Shown: positions 27,529 to 36,762, counted from the first letter of the stretch. The stretch: DNA of 50,255 bases from Hyphomicrobiales bacterium (GCA_030688605.1 JAUYJB010000042.1:1-50255); one strand, 5' to 3'. Program-made: numbers and translations. The notes: generated by a model not told the origin, from the sequence alone.

Positions 27529-28317
27529 ATGCGTCATTTCTTCTTGACAGTCTTGTTCATAGCCGGGTTTGCCGGGATGGCCGCCATGGCCGAAGAGGCC
27601 GTGTCGCCGGCCGAGAAACTGTTGCGCGCGATCGAAGATGAGGACGCATCTTTAGAGGCCGAGGAAGAGGTGTGGCGCGAATATCCCGCCGCGTCGGCGC
27701 AAGAAGCGCTGGCGCCGGACGTACTTAAACGCTATCGCGCGTTGCTGGAGCGGGAGGATTGCGAGGCGGTGCTGCCGCTTCTGCTCGACGCCTATCTCGA
27801 CCGCCATCCGGAGATCAAGGGCGCCTTCTTCTCCGACAAGGTCGTGCACTCCTGGCTCGGCACCGTCGTGGACGAAGCCTATCCCGAGCAGGACTTCTGC
27901 GAAGCCAAGCAGGGGCTGGCGAAAGAATTGGCACGGTTGCGCGAGGAGGGAGTCGCACTCGCGCCCTATAGCGGCATGTATATCGTTCATACGACGCCTC
28001 CGGCCGCCAGTGAGCGCGACCGCCATCTGCGTAGTATCGAGTTCCTGGCCCGTGACGACTATGTCCCGGCCATCCGCTTGTTCCTGAAAATGGAAAGCGA
28101 CCCGCTGCTGGTGCGCCTACATCCGGCTCAAAGGTTGTACCTGGTGCACCGGCTCCGCATCCTGGGTGCCCCGTTCCCCGACCAGGAGGCGCGCGAGGCC
28201 GCGGCGGCCGCGGCGCTGCCGGCTGATAGAGTGCGCGAGATGCTTTGCCGCGCGGAACTGGGACCGGCTCCGCTCGACGAAGTCTTTCGCGAGTGCTTCA
28301 AAAACGAGGATCGCTAA
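27529..28317 (+). CDS. Secreted hypothetical protein, paralogue A
   Basis: The 262-residue protein has a signal peptide (MRHFFLTVLFIAGFAGMAAMA). A helical, charged mature part follows, with the family core RYRALLEREDCEAVLPLLLD then AYLDRHPEIKGAFF. Its length and about half its residues match the gene at 28911-29705, including the six-residue N-terminal MAEEA motif and the conserved Cys in REDCE. I do not recognise a described family. The periplasm is the likely location. Three further cysteines (in DFC, MLC and REC) may form disulfides. Its stop overlaps the stop of the antisense gene at 28314. Confidence 0.8.
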   Translation: MRHFFLTVLFIAGFAGMAAMAEEAVSPAEKLLRAIEDEDASLEAEEEVWREYPAASAQEALAPDVLKRYRALLEREDCEAVLPLLLDAYLDRHPEIKGAFFSDKVVHSWLGTVVDEAYPEQDFCEAKQGLAKELARLREEGVALAPYSGMYIVHTTPPAASERDRHLRSIEFLARDDYVPAIRLFLKMESDPLLVRLHPAQRLYLVHRLRILGAPFPDQEAREAAAAAALPADRVREMLCRAELGPAPLDEVFRECFKNEDR

Positions 28318-28745
28318 GAATTGGCAGGACGCGGAGTTACCTCTTCGCAGCCATTCGCGTTCCACTTAATCACCGACTCGCCGACCAGCCTGTCGAACTG
28401 CGACCACTGTTGCTCGGCATGCTGCAATTCTTTTTCCTTTTCGGCCAGCTCCTGGCGGGCAACGCGTAGCTGGTCTTCCAGTTGCCCGCGTCGAATCGTC
28501 ATCGCTGCCTCAGCCATGATGGCGGCAGCCGCATCCACCGGCCCGCGCGGGAAGGTCAGGGGCAGCCGGCCCAGAGCGTCGAGCTTTCCTTGCAGATCCC
28601 ACACTTTGCTGCGCTTTTCATTCGCCTCGAGGCGGATGCGGTTTTTCTTTTCATCCCATCCTTTCCTCAAAGCCAGATTATGGCTCCAGTACTGGGCAAT
28701 GATCTCGCATTGCCGCCGTTGATCGAGGGAAACGGTCTTCGCCAT
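28314..28745 (-). CDS. Coiled-coil hypothetical protein, antisense between paralogues
   Basis: The 143-residue protein starts at MAKTVSLDQRRQCEIIAQYW. It is rich in Lys, Glu, Gln and Arg, with a long coiled-coil-like stretch (RRGQLEDQLRVARQELAEKE, then KELQHAEQQWSQF) at about 85-122. No signal peptide or recognised domain is present. It lies between two paralogous genes of opposite orientation and its stop codon overlaps that of paralogue A. Composition is like a real protein rather than a shadow frame, since the opposite strand here has no competing gene. The start at 28745 or 28754 is uncertain. Confidence 0.55.
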   Translation of the reverse strand: MAKTVSLDQRRQCEIIAQYWSHNLALRKGWDEKKNRIRLEANEKRSKVWDLQGKLDALGRLPLTFPRGPVDAAAAIMAEAAMTIRRGQLEDQLRVARQELAEKEKELQHAEQQWSQFDRLVGESVIKWNANGCEEVTPRPANS

Positions 28746-28910
28746 CGCTATCAATGCTTTCGCTGTTTCGAACGGACCGAAGTCCGATGACGATTATCCG
28801 GGAGGTTTCGAAAGCGGGGATAAGTTTTCCTAGTCGTGTCCAAGTCATTGAAGGAACAGAGCAAAGTAATCGCGGTTGCGCGTATGTCCCGATGCCGTCA
28901 GGATGGCGCC

Positions 28911-29705
28911 ATGCGTGTCATTCTATTGTTGGTGAGTTTCCTGGCGGCCGTTCTCGCCGGCACCGGCGCCATGGCCGAAGAGGCCCCGTCTGCGGCCGAG
29001 CGGCTGCTTCGCGCGATCGAGGCCGCTCCGGCGGCTTCCGGGATCGAGGAAAAGGCCTGGCGCGACTATCCCGCCCCGCCGGCCGAAGAGGCGCTGGCCC
29101 CGGGCGTATTGGAACGCTATCGCGCGTTGCTGGAGCGGGAGGATTGCGAGGCGGTACTGCCGCTGCTGCTCGACGCCTATCTCGACCGCCATTCCGAAAT
29201 CAAGGGCGCCTTCGTTTCATTCAGCGTCCGGTCCTCCTGGATCTACAAGGTGGCGAACCAAGCCTATCCGGAATACGCCTTTTGCAGGGCCAGGAAGGGG
29301 CTTGCCGAGGAACTGGCGCGGCTGGGCGAGCGGGACGTCGAGCTTGAGCCCTATGGAGGGGTGTATCCGCCGCGCCAATCGCCCTCGGCCGCCGGAGAGC
29401 GCGACGCCTTTCTGCGCGGCATCGAGTTGCTCGCCTATGACGACCATGTCCCGGCCATGCATTATTTTCTGATGCTGGACAGCGACGGTCGGCTGGTTCG
29501 CCTCGACCCAACCATGCGGCTCTATCTCCTGGGCCGGGCGCGGGTCATCGGCGCGCCGGTTGCCGACCATGAAGCCCGCGAGGCTCGGGCCTCCGCCGCC
29601 CTGCCGCCGGACATGACGCGGCAAATACGCTGTATGGTGGAAAAGGGGATGGGGCAGATGATGGAGAACCCGGCCGAATGCGTCAGGGAAAGTCCGCAAG
29701 AATAG
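28911..29705 (+). CDS. Secreted hypothetical protein, paralogue B
   Basis: The 264-residue protein has a signal peptide (MRVILLLVSFLAAVLAGTGAMA). Its mature sequence is homologous over its whole length to paralogue A at 27529. RYRALLEREDCEAVLPLLLD is identical in both, followed by AYLDRH and EIKGAF, then matching ELARL, ERD and YLL segments. The C-terminus differs (MVEKGMGQMMENPAECVRES). The family is unknown to me. The in-frame ATG at 28836 would add 25 residues before the signal peptide, so 28911 is preferred. The pair arose by local duplication. Confidence 0.8.
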   Translation: MRVILLLVSFLAAVLAGTGAMAEEAPSAAERLLRAIEAAPAASGIEEKAWRDYPAPPAEEALAPGVLERYRALLEREDCEAVLPLLLDAYLDRHSEIKGAFVSFSVRSSWIYKVANQAYPEYAFCRARKGLAEELARLGERDVELEPYGGVYPPRQSPSAAGERDAFLRGIELLAYDDHVPAMHYFLMLDSDGRLVRLDPTMRLYLLGRARVIGAPVADHEAREARASAALPPDMTRQIRCMVEKGMGQMMENPAECVRESPQE

Positions 29706-29711
29706 CGGACA

Positions 29712-29775
29712 GCAAGCGTAACCCGGATGAAATCCGGGAGTAAGCGGCGAGGCCGGTCCCGGATTTGCAGCATGC
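29712..29775. repeat. Half copy of the REP-like element
   Basis: Shares AGCAAGCGTA-CCCGG and AAGCGG-AAGGCCGGTC-type blocks with 21637-21718 but lacks the right arm. It carries its own small hairpin CCCGGAT-GAA-ATCCGGG at 29722-29738. Confidence 0.6.
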
Positions 29776-29794
29776 TGAGTCCTCCCTCTTCGTC

Positions 29795-29817
29795 GTGCCC
29801 CGGCTTGACCGGGGCAC
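29795..29817. repeat. REP-type hairpin
   Basis: GTGCCCCGG-CTTGA-CCGGGGCAC, a 9-bp perfect stem. TGCCCCGGCTTGACCGGGGCA-type palindromes are widespread in rhizobial intergenic DNA. Confidence 0.7.
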
Positions 29818-29864
29818 CCAGTAATCGGCGGAGCCTTAGGCCGAGCGCCAGTGCGGACCGTCCA

Positions 29865-29910
29865 GCGCATGAGGCTACTGGATTCCCCGCTTTTCGCGGG
29901 GAATGACGGA
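29865..29910. repeat. Dispersed palindromic repeat, copy 2
   Basis: Begins with the same 17 bases, GCGCATGAGGCTACTGG, as 23197-23213. A hairpin TTCCCCGC-TTTT-GCGGGGAA-type and AATGACGGA follow. Confidence 0.75.
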
Positions 29911-30231
29911 CAGGCAGGAGCACCGTAGGGGTAAAGCGGGGACGACCAATTGGCGGTGGAGCGGAGATAAGGTCGTTGACTTGAGGGGGCAGCCCGCATA
30001 GGGTCGCGGCCGAATTTCTAAAGACGGTCAGGCGCCGCCCGGCCGACCGGCACGAAGGAGGGGACAAATCCTCCGGGAGGCCGGGAGGCCAACACCCGCC
30101 AGCGAGGTTTCGCCCGCGGGTGCGTTTGGCGTTTGGCCGCGGGAGACCTATTTGTGCCGCACGGAAACGCGAACGTTTTCGCAATGAGAAGCGTCGGAAC
30201 GCTGCTACAGCCAAGAATGACCCCCACACCG

Positions 30232-30406
30232 CCCTCCCCCTTGCAGGGGGAGGGAAGAGGGCGCAGGGCTCTGCCCGAGATTCTCTCCCTTTCAGGGGGA
30301 GGAAAAAAGGGGCGGGTGCTTGCCCTCCCCCTTGCACGGGGAGGGAAAAGAGTCCGGGGACCTGCCCAAGGTCCCTCCCCCCTGCAAGGGGGCAGCGGGA
30401 GGGGGG
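30232..30406. repeat. Array of four CCCTCCCCC...GGGGGAGGG palindromes
   Basis: Copies begin near 30232, 30283, 30323 and 30372, each a short palindrome of the type CCCTCCCCC-TTGCA-GGGGGAGGG, spaced 40-51 bases apart. Copy 4 is expanded. A single related hairpin is at 42446-42470. The array is in the ffh leader region. It is not CRISPR: the units are self-palindromic and the intervals are short and unequal. Confidence 0.75.
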
Positions 30407-30461
30407 TCAAATCGGAAGACAAAAGGCGAGAAGCGTCCACAGGACGGGACCGGGATTAGGA

Positions 30462-31952
30462 ATGTTCGAGAGTCTATCCGACCGCCTTTCCGGCATCCTC
30501 GACAAGCTCACCAAGCGCGGTGCGCTGAGCGAGAAGGATGTCGGCGAGGCGCTGCGCGAGGTGCGCCGGGCGCTCATCGAGGCCGACGTGGCGCTCGACG
30601 TGGTCCGCTCCTTCGTCGACAAGGTGCGCAGCAAGGCGGTCGGCCACGAGGTGCTGAAATCGGTCACGCCCGGCCAGCAGGTGGTCAAGATCGTCCATGA
30701 CGAGCTGGTCGCCATGCTGGGCGCCGAGAGCGAGCCCATCGATCTTGCCGCCGCCCCGCCGGTGCCGATCATGCTGGTCGGCCTGCAGGGCTCGGGCAAG
30801 ACGACGACGGCGGCGAAGATCGGCTTGCGCCTCAAGACCCGCGACAAGAAGAAGGTGCTGATGGCCTCGCTCGATACGCGCCGGCCCGCCGCCCAGGAGC
30901 AGCTCAGACAGCTCGGCGAGCAGACCGGGGTCGAGACGCTGCCCATCGTCGCCGGCCAGACGCCGGTGCAGATCGCCAAGCGGGCGTTGCAGGCGGCGCG
31001 GCTTTCCGGCTTCGACGTGGTCATCCTCGATACCGCCGGCCGCACCCATCTCGACGAGCCGCTGATGGCCGAGATGGCCGAGATCAAATCCGCCACCAGC
31101 CCGCACGAGATCCTGCTCGTCGCCGACGCACTGACCGGCCAGGACGCGGTCAATCTGGCGCGGTCCTTCGACGAGCGGGTCGGCATCACCGGCATCGTGC
31201 TGACGCGGCTCGACGGCGACGGGCGCGGCGGCGCCGCCTTGTCGATGCGGGCGGTCACCGGCAAGCCGATCAAGCTTGCCGGCGTCGGCGAGAAGATCGA
31301 CGCGCTCGAAGAGTTCCACCCCGAGCGCATCGCCGGACGCATCCTCGGCATGGGCGACATCGTCTCGCTGGTCGAGAAGGCGGCCGAGACCATCGACCAG
31401 GAGAAGGCCGCGCGCGTCGCCCGCAAGATGCAGAAGGGCACCTTCGACCTCGAGGACCTCGCCGACCAGCTCAACCAGATGAAGCGGATCGGCGGCATCG
31501 GCGGCATGCTCGGCATGCTGCCCGGCATCGGCAAGGTCAAGAAGCAGCTCGAAGGGGCCAATCTCGACGACACCATCATCAAGCGGCAGACGGCGATCAT
31601 CTCCTCGATGACGCCGCAGGAGCGGCGGCGGCCGGAAATCCTCAAGGCGAGCCGCAAGAAGCGCATCGCCGCCGGCTCCGGGACGCAGGTGCAGGACGTC
31701 AACCGTTTGTTGAAGATGCACCGGCAAATGGCCGACATGATGAAGAAAATGGGAAAGCGCGGCGCGTTCAAGGGGCTGTTCGGCGGCGGCGCGCCGGAGC
31801 TGCCGCCCGAGATGATGCCGCCCGGATTGTCCGGACCTGGCGCCGGCCTGCCGGGTGGACTGTCCGGGCTTCCCGGCGGCATGCCGAAGCTGCCCGGCCT
31901 CGGCGGCGGCCTGCCCGGTCTGCCCAGGGGCTTCACGGACAAGAAGAAATGA
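30462..31952 (+). CDS. ffh: Signal recognition particle protein Ffh
   Basis: The 496-residue SRP54 homologue has an N domain (1-90) and a G domain with [20 protein letters not shown] and [12 protein letters not shown] Met-rich M domain follows (about 325-450: [28 protein letters not shown]). It binds signal sequences and 4.5S RNA, and delivers ribosomes to FtsY. A 50-residue Gly/Pro/Leu tail ([20 protein letters not shown]) is longer than in E. coli. The ATG at 30462 follows TTAGGA. Upstream in-frame codons through the repeat array are not coding. It starts the ffh-rpsP-rimM-trmD run. Confidence 0.97.
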   Translation: MFESLSDRLSGILDKLTKRGALSEKDVGEALREVRRALIEADVALDVVRSFVDKVRSKAVGHEVLKSVTPGQQVVKIVHDELVAMLGAESEPIDLAAAPPVPIMLVGLQGSGKTTTAAKIGLRLKTRDKKKVLMASLDTRRPAAQEQLRQLGEQTGVETLPIVAGQTPVQIAKRALQAARLSGFDVVILDTAGRTHLDEPLMAEMAEIKSATSPHEILLVADALTGQDAVNLARSFDERVGITGIVLTRLDGDGRGGAALSMRAVTGKPIKLAGVGEKIDALEEFHPERIAGRILGMGDIVSLVEKAAETIDQEKAARVARKMQKGTFDLEDLADQLNQMKRIGGIGGMLGMLPGIGKVKKQLEGANLDDTIIKRQTAIISSMTPQERRRPEILKASRKKRIAAGSGTQVQDVNRLLKMHRQMADMMKKMGKRGAFKGLFGGGAPELPPEMMPPGLSGPGAGLPGGLSGLPGGMPKLPGLGGGLPGLPRGFTDKKK

Positions 31953-32001
31953 GGCGCCGGCCCCCGGCGCCCAAGTCAACGCAACGAAAGGAACGCAGCA
32001 T

Positions 32002-32670
32002 ATGTCACTGAAGATCAGGCTCTCGCGCGGCGGCGCCAAGAGGCGCCCCTATTACCGCATCGTGGTGGCCGACGCGCGCATGCCCCGCGACGGGCGCTTC
32101 ATCGAGCGGCTCGGTCACTACAATCCGCTGGTGCCGCGCGACAGCGAAGACCGCCTCAAGCTCGATGTCGAGCGCGCCAGGCACTGGCTGTCGAAGGGGG
32201 CGCAACCGACCGACCGGGTGCTGCGCTTTCTCGACGCGGCCGGAATCATGACGCGGCCCGCGCGCAACAACCCGATCAAGGGTCAGCCCGGCAAGAAACG
32301 GCTGGAGCGCGAGGAGGCGAAACGCGAGGCGGAGGAAAAGGCCAAGGCCGAAGCGCCGGCCAAGGAAGCCGCCGCCAGGGAGGCCGCCGCCGCGGAAGCC
32401 GCCGCCAAGGAAGCGGCCGCCGCGGAGGAAGCGACCGCCGCGGAGGCGCCAGCCGAGGAGGCGCCAGCGGAAGAGGCCAAGGCCGAGGCTCCGGCCGAGG
32501 ACGCTCCGGCCGAGAAAGCCCCCGCCGAGGAGGCGCCAGCGGAAGAGGCAGTTGCCGAAGCGCCTGCCGAAGCGGCCCCCGCCGGGGAAGCGCCTGCCGA
32601 GGAATCGCCTGCCGAGGAACCGGCCGCCGAAGAGCCCGAGACGAAGGCCGACGAACCGGCGGCAGGCTGA
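32002..32670 (+). CDS. rpsP: 30S ribosomal protein S16 with long acidic tail
   Basis: The first about 85 residues are standard S16: [20 protein letters not shown] through [14 protein letters not shown]. Bacterial S16 is usually 80-120 residues; here it is 222. The extra about 120 residues are Ala/Glu/Pro/Lys repeats ([20 protein letters not shown] and similar), predicted to be disordered and acidic. Alphaproteobacterial S16 proteins often carry such tails, but this one is long. It is followed by rimM after 17 bases. RBS AAAGGAACG precedes ATG. Confidence 0.95.
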   Translation: MSLKIRLSRGGAKRRPYYRIVVADARMPRDGRFIERLGHYNPLVPRDSEDRLKLDVERARHWLSKGAQPTDRVLRFLDAAGIMTRPARNNPIKGQPGKKRLEREEAKREAEEKAKAEAPAKEAAAREAAAAEAAAKEAAAAEEATAAEAPAEEAPAEEAKAEAPAEDAPAEKAPAEEAPAEEAVAEAPAEAAPAGEAPAEESPAEEPAAEEPETKADEPAAG

Positions 32671-32687
32671 GGCTCGCGGGCGAGGCC

Positions 32688-33230
32688 ATGGCGGGCGCCG
32701 AAAAGCGCAGCCTGTTGGGCGTCATCCAGAGCCCCAGGGGCCTTGCCGGAGAGGTGCGGATCAAAACCTATACCGAGCGGCCGGAGGACATCGCCGCCTA
32801 CGGCCCGCTGACCGACGAAGCGGGAAAGCGGCGCTTCAAGATTCTCTCTCTCACCGCGGCCAAGGACGGCGTCGTCGCGCGCATCGCCGGCATCGACGAC
32901 CGCCCGGCAGCCGAGGCGCTGAAGGGTGTCCGGCTCCATGTCGACCGCGCGGCGCTGCCGCGGCCGGGGGCCGATAGCTGGTATCATTGCGACCTGATCG
33001 GACTTCGCGCCGAGGCCCCGGACGGGACGACAATCGGCACGGTCAAGGCGGTGCGGAATTTCGGCGCCGGCGACCTTCTCGAGATCGCTTTCGCCGGCCG
33101 GCGGGCAGCCGAGCTTGTGCCGCTGACGGCATCCTTCGTGCCCGAGGTCGATGTCGAGAAGGGTCGCATCGTCGTGGCGCTGCCGGAGAATTTCTTTGAG
33201 CCCGGCGAAAAGGAGGGAGCCGATGGCTGA
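32688..33230 (+). CDS. rimM: 16S rRNA processing protein RimM
   Basis: The 180-residue protein binds S19 during 30S head assembly. The N-terminal RimM barrel has [27 protein letters not shown]. The C-terminal PRC-like domain includes [24 protein letters not shown] and [19 protein letters not shown]. It follows rpsP by 17 bases and its end overlaps the start of trmD by eight bases. Confidence 0.95.
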   Translation: MAGAEKRSLLGVIQSPRGLAGEVRIKTYTERPEDIAAYGPLTDEAGKRRFKILSLTAAKDGVVARIAGIDDRPAAEALKGVRLHVDRAALPRPGADSWYHCDLIGLRAEAPDGTTIGTVKAVRNFGAGDLLEIAFAGRRAAELVPLTASFVPEVDVEKGRIVVALPENFFEPGEKEGADG

Positions 33231-33945
33231 GGCGCCCTGGCAGGCGAGCGTGCTGACTCTTTTTCCCGACCTGTTTCCGGGCCCGCTCGGCGCCAGCCTG
33301 ACCGGCCGCGCGCTCGAGCAGGGGCTGTGGCGGCTCGACGCCGTCGACATCCGCGACTTCGCCGCGGACCGGCACCGCAGCGTCGACGACACGCCGGCAG
33401 GCGGCGGGCCGGGCATGGTGATGCGCATCGACATTTTGGCACGAGCCATCGACCATGCGCTTGAAACGGGTCCCGAACGGCCGCGCATCCTGCTCAGCCC
33501 GCGCGGCGCACCGCTGACGCAAAGGCGCGTGCGGGCGCTTGCCAGAGGCCCCGGCGCGCTTGTCGTTTGCGGCCGCTTCGAGGGCGTCGACGAGCGCATC
33601 GTCGCGGCGCGGGACTTAGAGGAAATCTCGCTCGGCGACTTCGTGCTGTCCGGCGGCGAGGTCGCGGCGATGGCGCTGATCGAGGCCTGCGTCAGGCTTC
33701 TGCCCGGCGTCATGGGTGCCGCGGAGTCGGGCGCGGAGGAAAGCTTCGAGAAAGGCCTTCTCGAATATCCGCACTATACCCGCCCGCAGAGCTTCGAGGG
33801 CCTCGATATTCCCGCCGTGCTGACCTCCGGCGATCACGGCGCGGTCGAGCGCTGGCGCCGCGAAGAGGCCGAGCGCATCACCCGCGCCCGCCGCCCCGAC
33901 CTGTGGGCGGTCTACGAAAAAAGGGCGCGGAAGAAGGCGGATTGA
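33223..33945 (+). CDS. trmD: tRNA (guanine-N1)-methyltransferase TrmD
   Basis: The 240-residue SPOUT methylase makes m1G37 in tRNAs and prevents +1 frameshifting. Conserved trefoil-knot segments are present: [49 protein letters not shown], and [15 protein letters not shown]. The overlap ATGGCTGA with rimM indicates coupling. rplS, which usually follows trmD, is absent here; the transcription unit ends and an AmpG gene on the other strand follows. Confidence 0.96.
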   Translation: MAEAPWQASVLTLFPDLFPGPLGASLTGRALEQGLWRLDAVDIRDFAADRHRSVDDTPAGGGPGMVMRIDILARAIDHALETGPERPRILLSPRGAPLTQRRVRALARGPGALVVCGRFEGVDERIVAARDLEEISLGDFVLSGGEVAAMALIEACVRLLPGVMGAAESGAEESFEKGLLEYPHYTRPQSFEGLDIPAVLTSGDHGAVERWRREEAERITRARRPDLWAVYEKRARKKAD

Positions 33946-34052
33946 GTTGCCACACGCCTCATCGTCGTGCTCGAGCAGTCGGGGACCCATTGGCAGTGCA
34001 TCTTGTACACGCTTGAGAAATCAATCCATCCAATCGACCCCGGCAACGGCCA

Positions 34053-34085
34053 ATGGATTCCCGATTGCTCGCGAATGACGGGGTC
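34053..34085. repeat. Dispersed palindromic repeat, diverged copy 3
   Basis: ATGGATTCCCGATTGCTCGCGAATGACGGGG has the plan TGGATTCC-hairpin-GAATGACGG seen at 29878-29909. It lies between the convergent trmD and ampG genes. Confidence 0.5.
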
Positions 34086-34112
34086 GGCAAGACCGTGCCC
34101 CATAACCCCCAG

Positions 34113-35492
34113 TTACCCTGCCTCACCCCGCTCCTTCACCAGAGCCGCGAAGTGGCCCTGGCGGTCGAGCCACCACAAGAGCGCCAGGCCGGGGATGGCT
34201 GCGAGCGCCGACAGGGCGAAGAACCAGAACCAGCCCGACGACGCGGCGAGGAAGCCGGAGAGCGAGGCGAGTGTCGTGCGCCCGACCGCCGACAGCGCGG
34301 TCAACAGCGCGAACTGGGTCGCGGTGTGCAGCGGGCTTTTGCACAGGCCCGACAGATAGGCGACGAAGATCACCGTGCCGATGGCGCCGGTGAAGTTCTC
34401 TATCGTGATGGTTAGGGTCAGCGCCGCGTGGTTTGCGCCGACCAGGGCCTGCCAGGAAAACACCAGGTTCGAGGCCATCTGCAGAAGGCCGGCGATCCAC
34501 AGCGCCTGGCCGAACGGCAGGGCGCGCGCGACGAGCCCGCCGACGATGCCGCCGGAAAGCGAGGCGGCAAGGCCCACCCCCTTGACGATCGCCGCATAGG
34601 CCGCCTTGTCGAAGCCGATGGCAAGCACGAAGGGGCCCGTCATGATGCCGGCAAAGGTGTCGCAGAGCTTGAACAGAATGACGAACAGCAGGATGGCGAT
34701 GGCCCAGTCCTTGGTGAGGAAATCGGCGAAGGCCTGATAGGCGGTGACGGCGAGCCGCGCGACCGGGTTGCCCTCGGCGCCGAGCGCCGCGTCGCGCGCC
34801 TCGGCCCCAACGCCGCCCGGCTCGACCGCCGCCAACGCCGCGCCGGTGCCGATCACCACCAGCACCGCCATCGACGCATAGCCGTAGAACCAGACCTTGT
34901 CGGCGGCGATGCCGATATGCTCCAGATAGGCGACGAGGCCGATGACGCCGGCCGTCGCCACCAACAGGCCGACCCGGTAAGTGGCGATGAAATAGGCCAT
35001 GCCGGCGGCCTGCTCCTCGGTTTTCAGCGACTCGACCCGGAAGGCGTCAATGACGATGTCCTGGGTCGCCGACGCGATCGCGACGAGCACCGCGCCGCCG
35101 GCGACCATGAGGGGAGCCGAGAGCGGGTCGAGGGAGCCGAGGAACAGGATGGCCGCCATCAGCAGCGCCTGGGCGACGAGCATCCATGCGCGGCGATGGC
35201 CCAGGAGGCGGCCGAGCACCGGCACCCGCAAGGCATCGACGATGGGCGCCCAGAGGAATTTCAGCGTGTAGGGGACGCCGACCAGCGCATAAAGCCCGAT
35301 GGCGCGGATGTCGACGCCGATATCGGCCATCCATAGCGTCAGTGTCGAGCCGGAGAGCGCCAGCGGCAGGCCGGACGAAAAGCCAAGAAAAAGAACGATG
35401 AGGACGCGGCGCTCGAGAAAGACCTTGAGCGCGGCGGAAAAGCGCTCAGCCAGGCTCTTAGGGGCAGGAGTCCGCGCGGCTTCCTCGCTCAT
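34113..35492 (-). CDS. ampG: AmpG-family muropeptide MFS transporter
   Basis: The 459-residue MFS protein has about 12-14 hydrophobic helices. AmpG-type landmarks are LFLGFSSGLPLALSGSTLTLWM, VPYTLKFLWAPIVDAL, and TQDIVIDAFRVESLKTEEQA. Family members import anhydro-muropeptides for cell-wall recycling, which fits the L,D-transpeptidase and dap genes in the window. It is followed on the same strand by nothing related. Its start is 12 bases from the rmuC stop, so the two may be co-transcribed. Confidence 0.9.
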   Translation of the reverse strand: MSEEAARTPAPKSLAERFSAALKVFLERRVLIVLFLGFSSGLPLALSGSTLTLWMADIGVDIRAIGLYALVGVPYTLKFLWAPIVDALRVPVLGRLLGHRRAWMLVAQALLMAAILFLGSLDPLSAPLMVAGGAVLVAIASATQDIVIDAFRVESLKTEEQAAGMAYFIATYRVGLLVATAGVIGLVAYLEHIGIAADKVWFYGYASMAVLVVIGTGAALAAVEPGGVGAEARDAALGAEGNPVARLAVTAYQAFADFLTKDWAIAILLFVILFKLCDTFAGIMTGPFVLAIGFDKAAYAAIVKGVGLAASLSGGIVGGLVARALPFGQALWIAGLLQMASNLVFSWQALVGANHAALTLTITIENFTGAIGTVIFVAYLSGLCKSPLHTATQFALLTALSAVGRTTLASLSGFLAASSGWFWFFALSALAAIPGLALLWWLDRQGHFAALVKERGEAG

Positions 35493-35504
35493 GCGGCGGG
35501 CGGC

Positions 35505-36695
35505 CTACTCGCCGGCCTCGGCGCGGGGAGCCGGCAACGCCGCCTCGCCTTGCGTCTCGTCCTCCCCGTCCGCCTTGACGATGCTGCTCGCGAATTCCAG
35601 GCTCTCGATCCGCCCGCCGCGGCGGGTCAGCTTGCGGGTGGAGATCAGAATATTCTCAACATCGCCGTTGGCTTGCGCGAAATGGGTCTGCAATTTGAGC
35701 ACCCTGTCGTTGAGCCTTGCCACATCCTCCATCAGATGGGCGACCTCGAACTGGATCACATGCGCCTGCTCGCGCATGCGCTGGTCGCGCAGCACCGCCT
35801 GGATCACCTGGATCGACAATAGCAGCAGAGACGGCGAAACGATGACGATGCGGGCGCGGTAGGCGCGCTGGACAATGTCGGCGAAGCGCTCATTGAGCTC
35901 GGCGAACAGCGATTCGGAGGGCACGAACATGAACGCCGTGTCCTGGGTCTCGCCGGGCAGGAAATAGCGCTCGGCAATGTCGGCGATATGCTTGAACACG
36001 TCCTGGCGGAACCGCGCCATGGCCGCCTTCTCCGCCTCCGCCGTCTCCGCCGCGCGCAGGGCATTATAGGCTTCGAGCGGGAATTTCGCGTCGATAACGA
36101 GGTCGGGCGCGTCGTTCGGCATATGAATGAGGCAGTCCGGCCGGCGCTCGTTCGACAGCTTGGCCTGGAACGTATAGGCACCCTTGGGCAGCCCGTCGGC
36201 AACGATCGCCTCCATGCGCCCCTGGCCGAAGGCGCCGCGGGTCTGCTTGTTCGACAAGATCGCCTGCAGCTCGACCACCTGGCCGGCGAGCGCGGTGATG
36301 TTGGCCTGCGCGGAATCGATCACCGCCAGCCGCGCGTGAAGTTGCTGCAGATTCTCGTGCGTGTTCTTCTGCGTCTCCGACATCGACTGGCCGAGCCGGT
36401 GCGAGACATTGTCGAGCCGGTCGGTGAGCGCCTTGACCAGCTCGGCCTGGCGGGCGCCGAAGACTTCCGCCATCGCCTGGACGCGGCCGGTCATCTCTCC
36501 CTGGGTGCGCGCCAGCTCGGCGAGCCGCGTCTCAAGCTCGCGCGCCGCCGCCTCCGCCGCGGCGCCCGCGCGCGCATTGCGCCACAGGACCACGATCACG
36601 ACCAGCAGCAGCACCAAAGCCAACGCGCCGCCGGCAAGCACCAGAGCGGCGAGCGGCAGTTCCTGGCCGAAGAGCGTGGTGACAGGTTCGAACAT
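35505..36695 (-). CDS. rmuC: DNA recombination protein RmuC homologue
   Basis: The 396-residue protein has an N-terminal membrane anchor (residues about 12-38). A coiled coil spans about 45-140 (TRLAELARTQGEMTGRVQAM and onwards). A RmuC nuclease-like domain includes GAFGQGRMEAIVADGLP, RPDCLIHMPNDAPDLVIDAKFPLEAY with the Asp-x-Lys core, and YFLPGETQDTAFMFVPSESL. RmuC limits inversions at short inverted repeats in E. coli. It is transcribed toward ampG and away from def. Confidence 0.93.
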   Translation of the reverse strand: MFEPVTTLFGQELPLAALVLAGGALALVLLLVVIVVLWRNARAGAAAEAAARELETRLAELARTQGEMTGRVQAMAEVFGARQAELVKALTDRLDNVSHRLGQSMSETQKNTHENLQQLHARLAVIDSAQANITALAGQVVELQAILSNKQTRGAFGQGRMEAIVADGLPKGAYTFQAKLSNERRPDCLIHMPNDAPDLVIDAKFPLEAYNALRAAETAEAEKAAMARFRQDVFKHIADIAERYFLPGETQDTAFMFVPSESLFAELNERFADIVQRAYRARIVIVSPSLLLLSIQVIQAVLRDQRMREQAHVIQFEVAHLMEDVARLNDRVLKLQTHFAQANGDVENILISTRKLTRRGGRIESLEFASSIVKADGEDETQGEAALPAPRAEAGE

Positions 36696-36762
36696 GGATT
36701 AGCTATAGCCGATTCGCCGCCGCAAACGAGACCAAAGAGTGAACATTCTTGCCGTCAATTTA

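Larger units (their letters stand above)
29706..30461. other. Intergenic mosaic of repeats upstream of ffh
   Basis: No gene is supported in 756 bases. From left to right it holds a half REP copy (29712-29775), a 9-bp hairpin (29795-29817), a dispersed palindromic repeat (29865-29910), about 300 bases without a recognised signal, and a four-copy palindromic array (30232-30406). The ffh promoter presumably lies between or within these. Confidence 0.7.

Noticed and set aside
30232-30406. Possible CRISPR array
   Set aside because: Units are self-palindromic, unequal in length and spaced irregularly, with no cas genes in the window.
30120-30461. N-terminal extension of Ffh through the repeat array
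   Set aside because: The in-frame region is Arg/Gly/Pro-rich translated repeat DNA, and the family start [13 protein letters not shown] has a good ribosome binding site at 30462.
32283-33713. 476-codon minus-strand frame opposite rpsP, rimM and trmD
   Set aside because: Ser/Ala low-complexity antisense of the S16 tail and two real genes.
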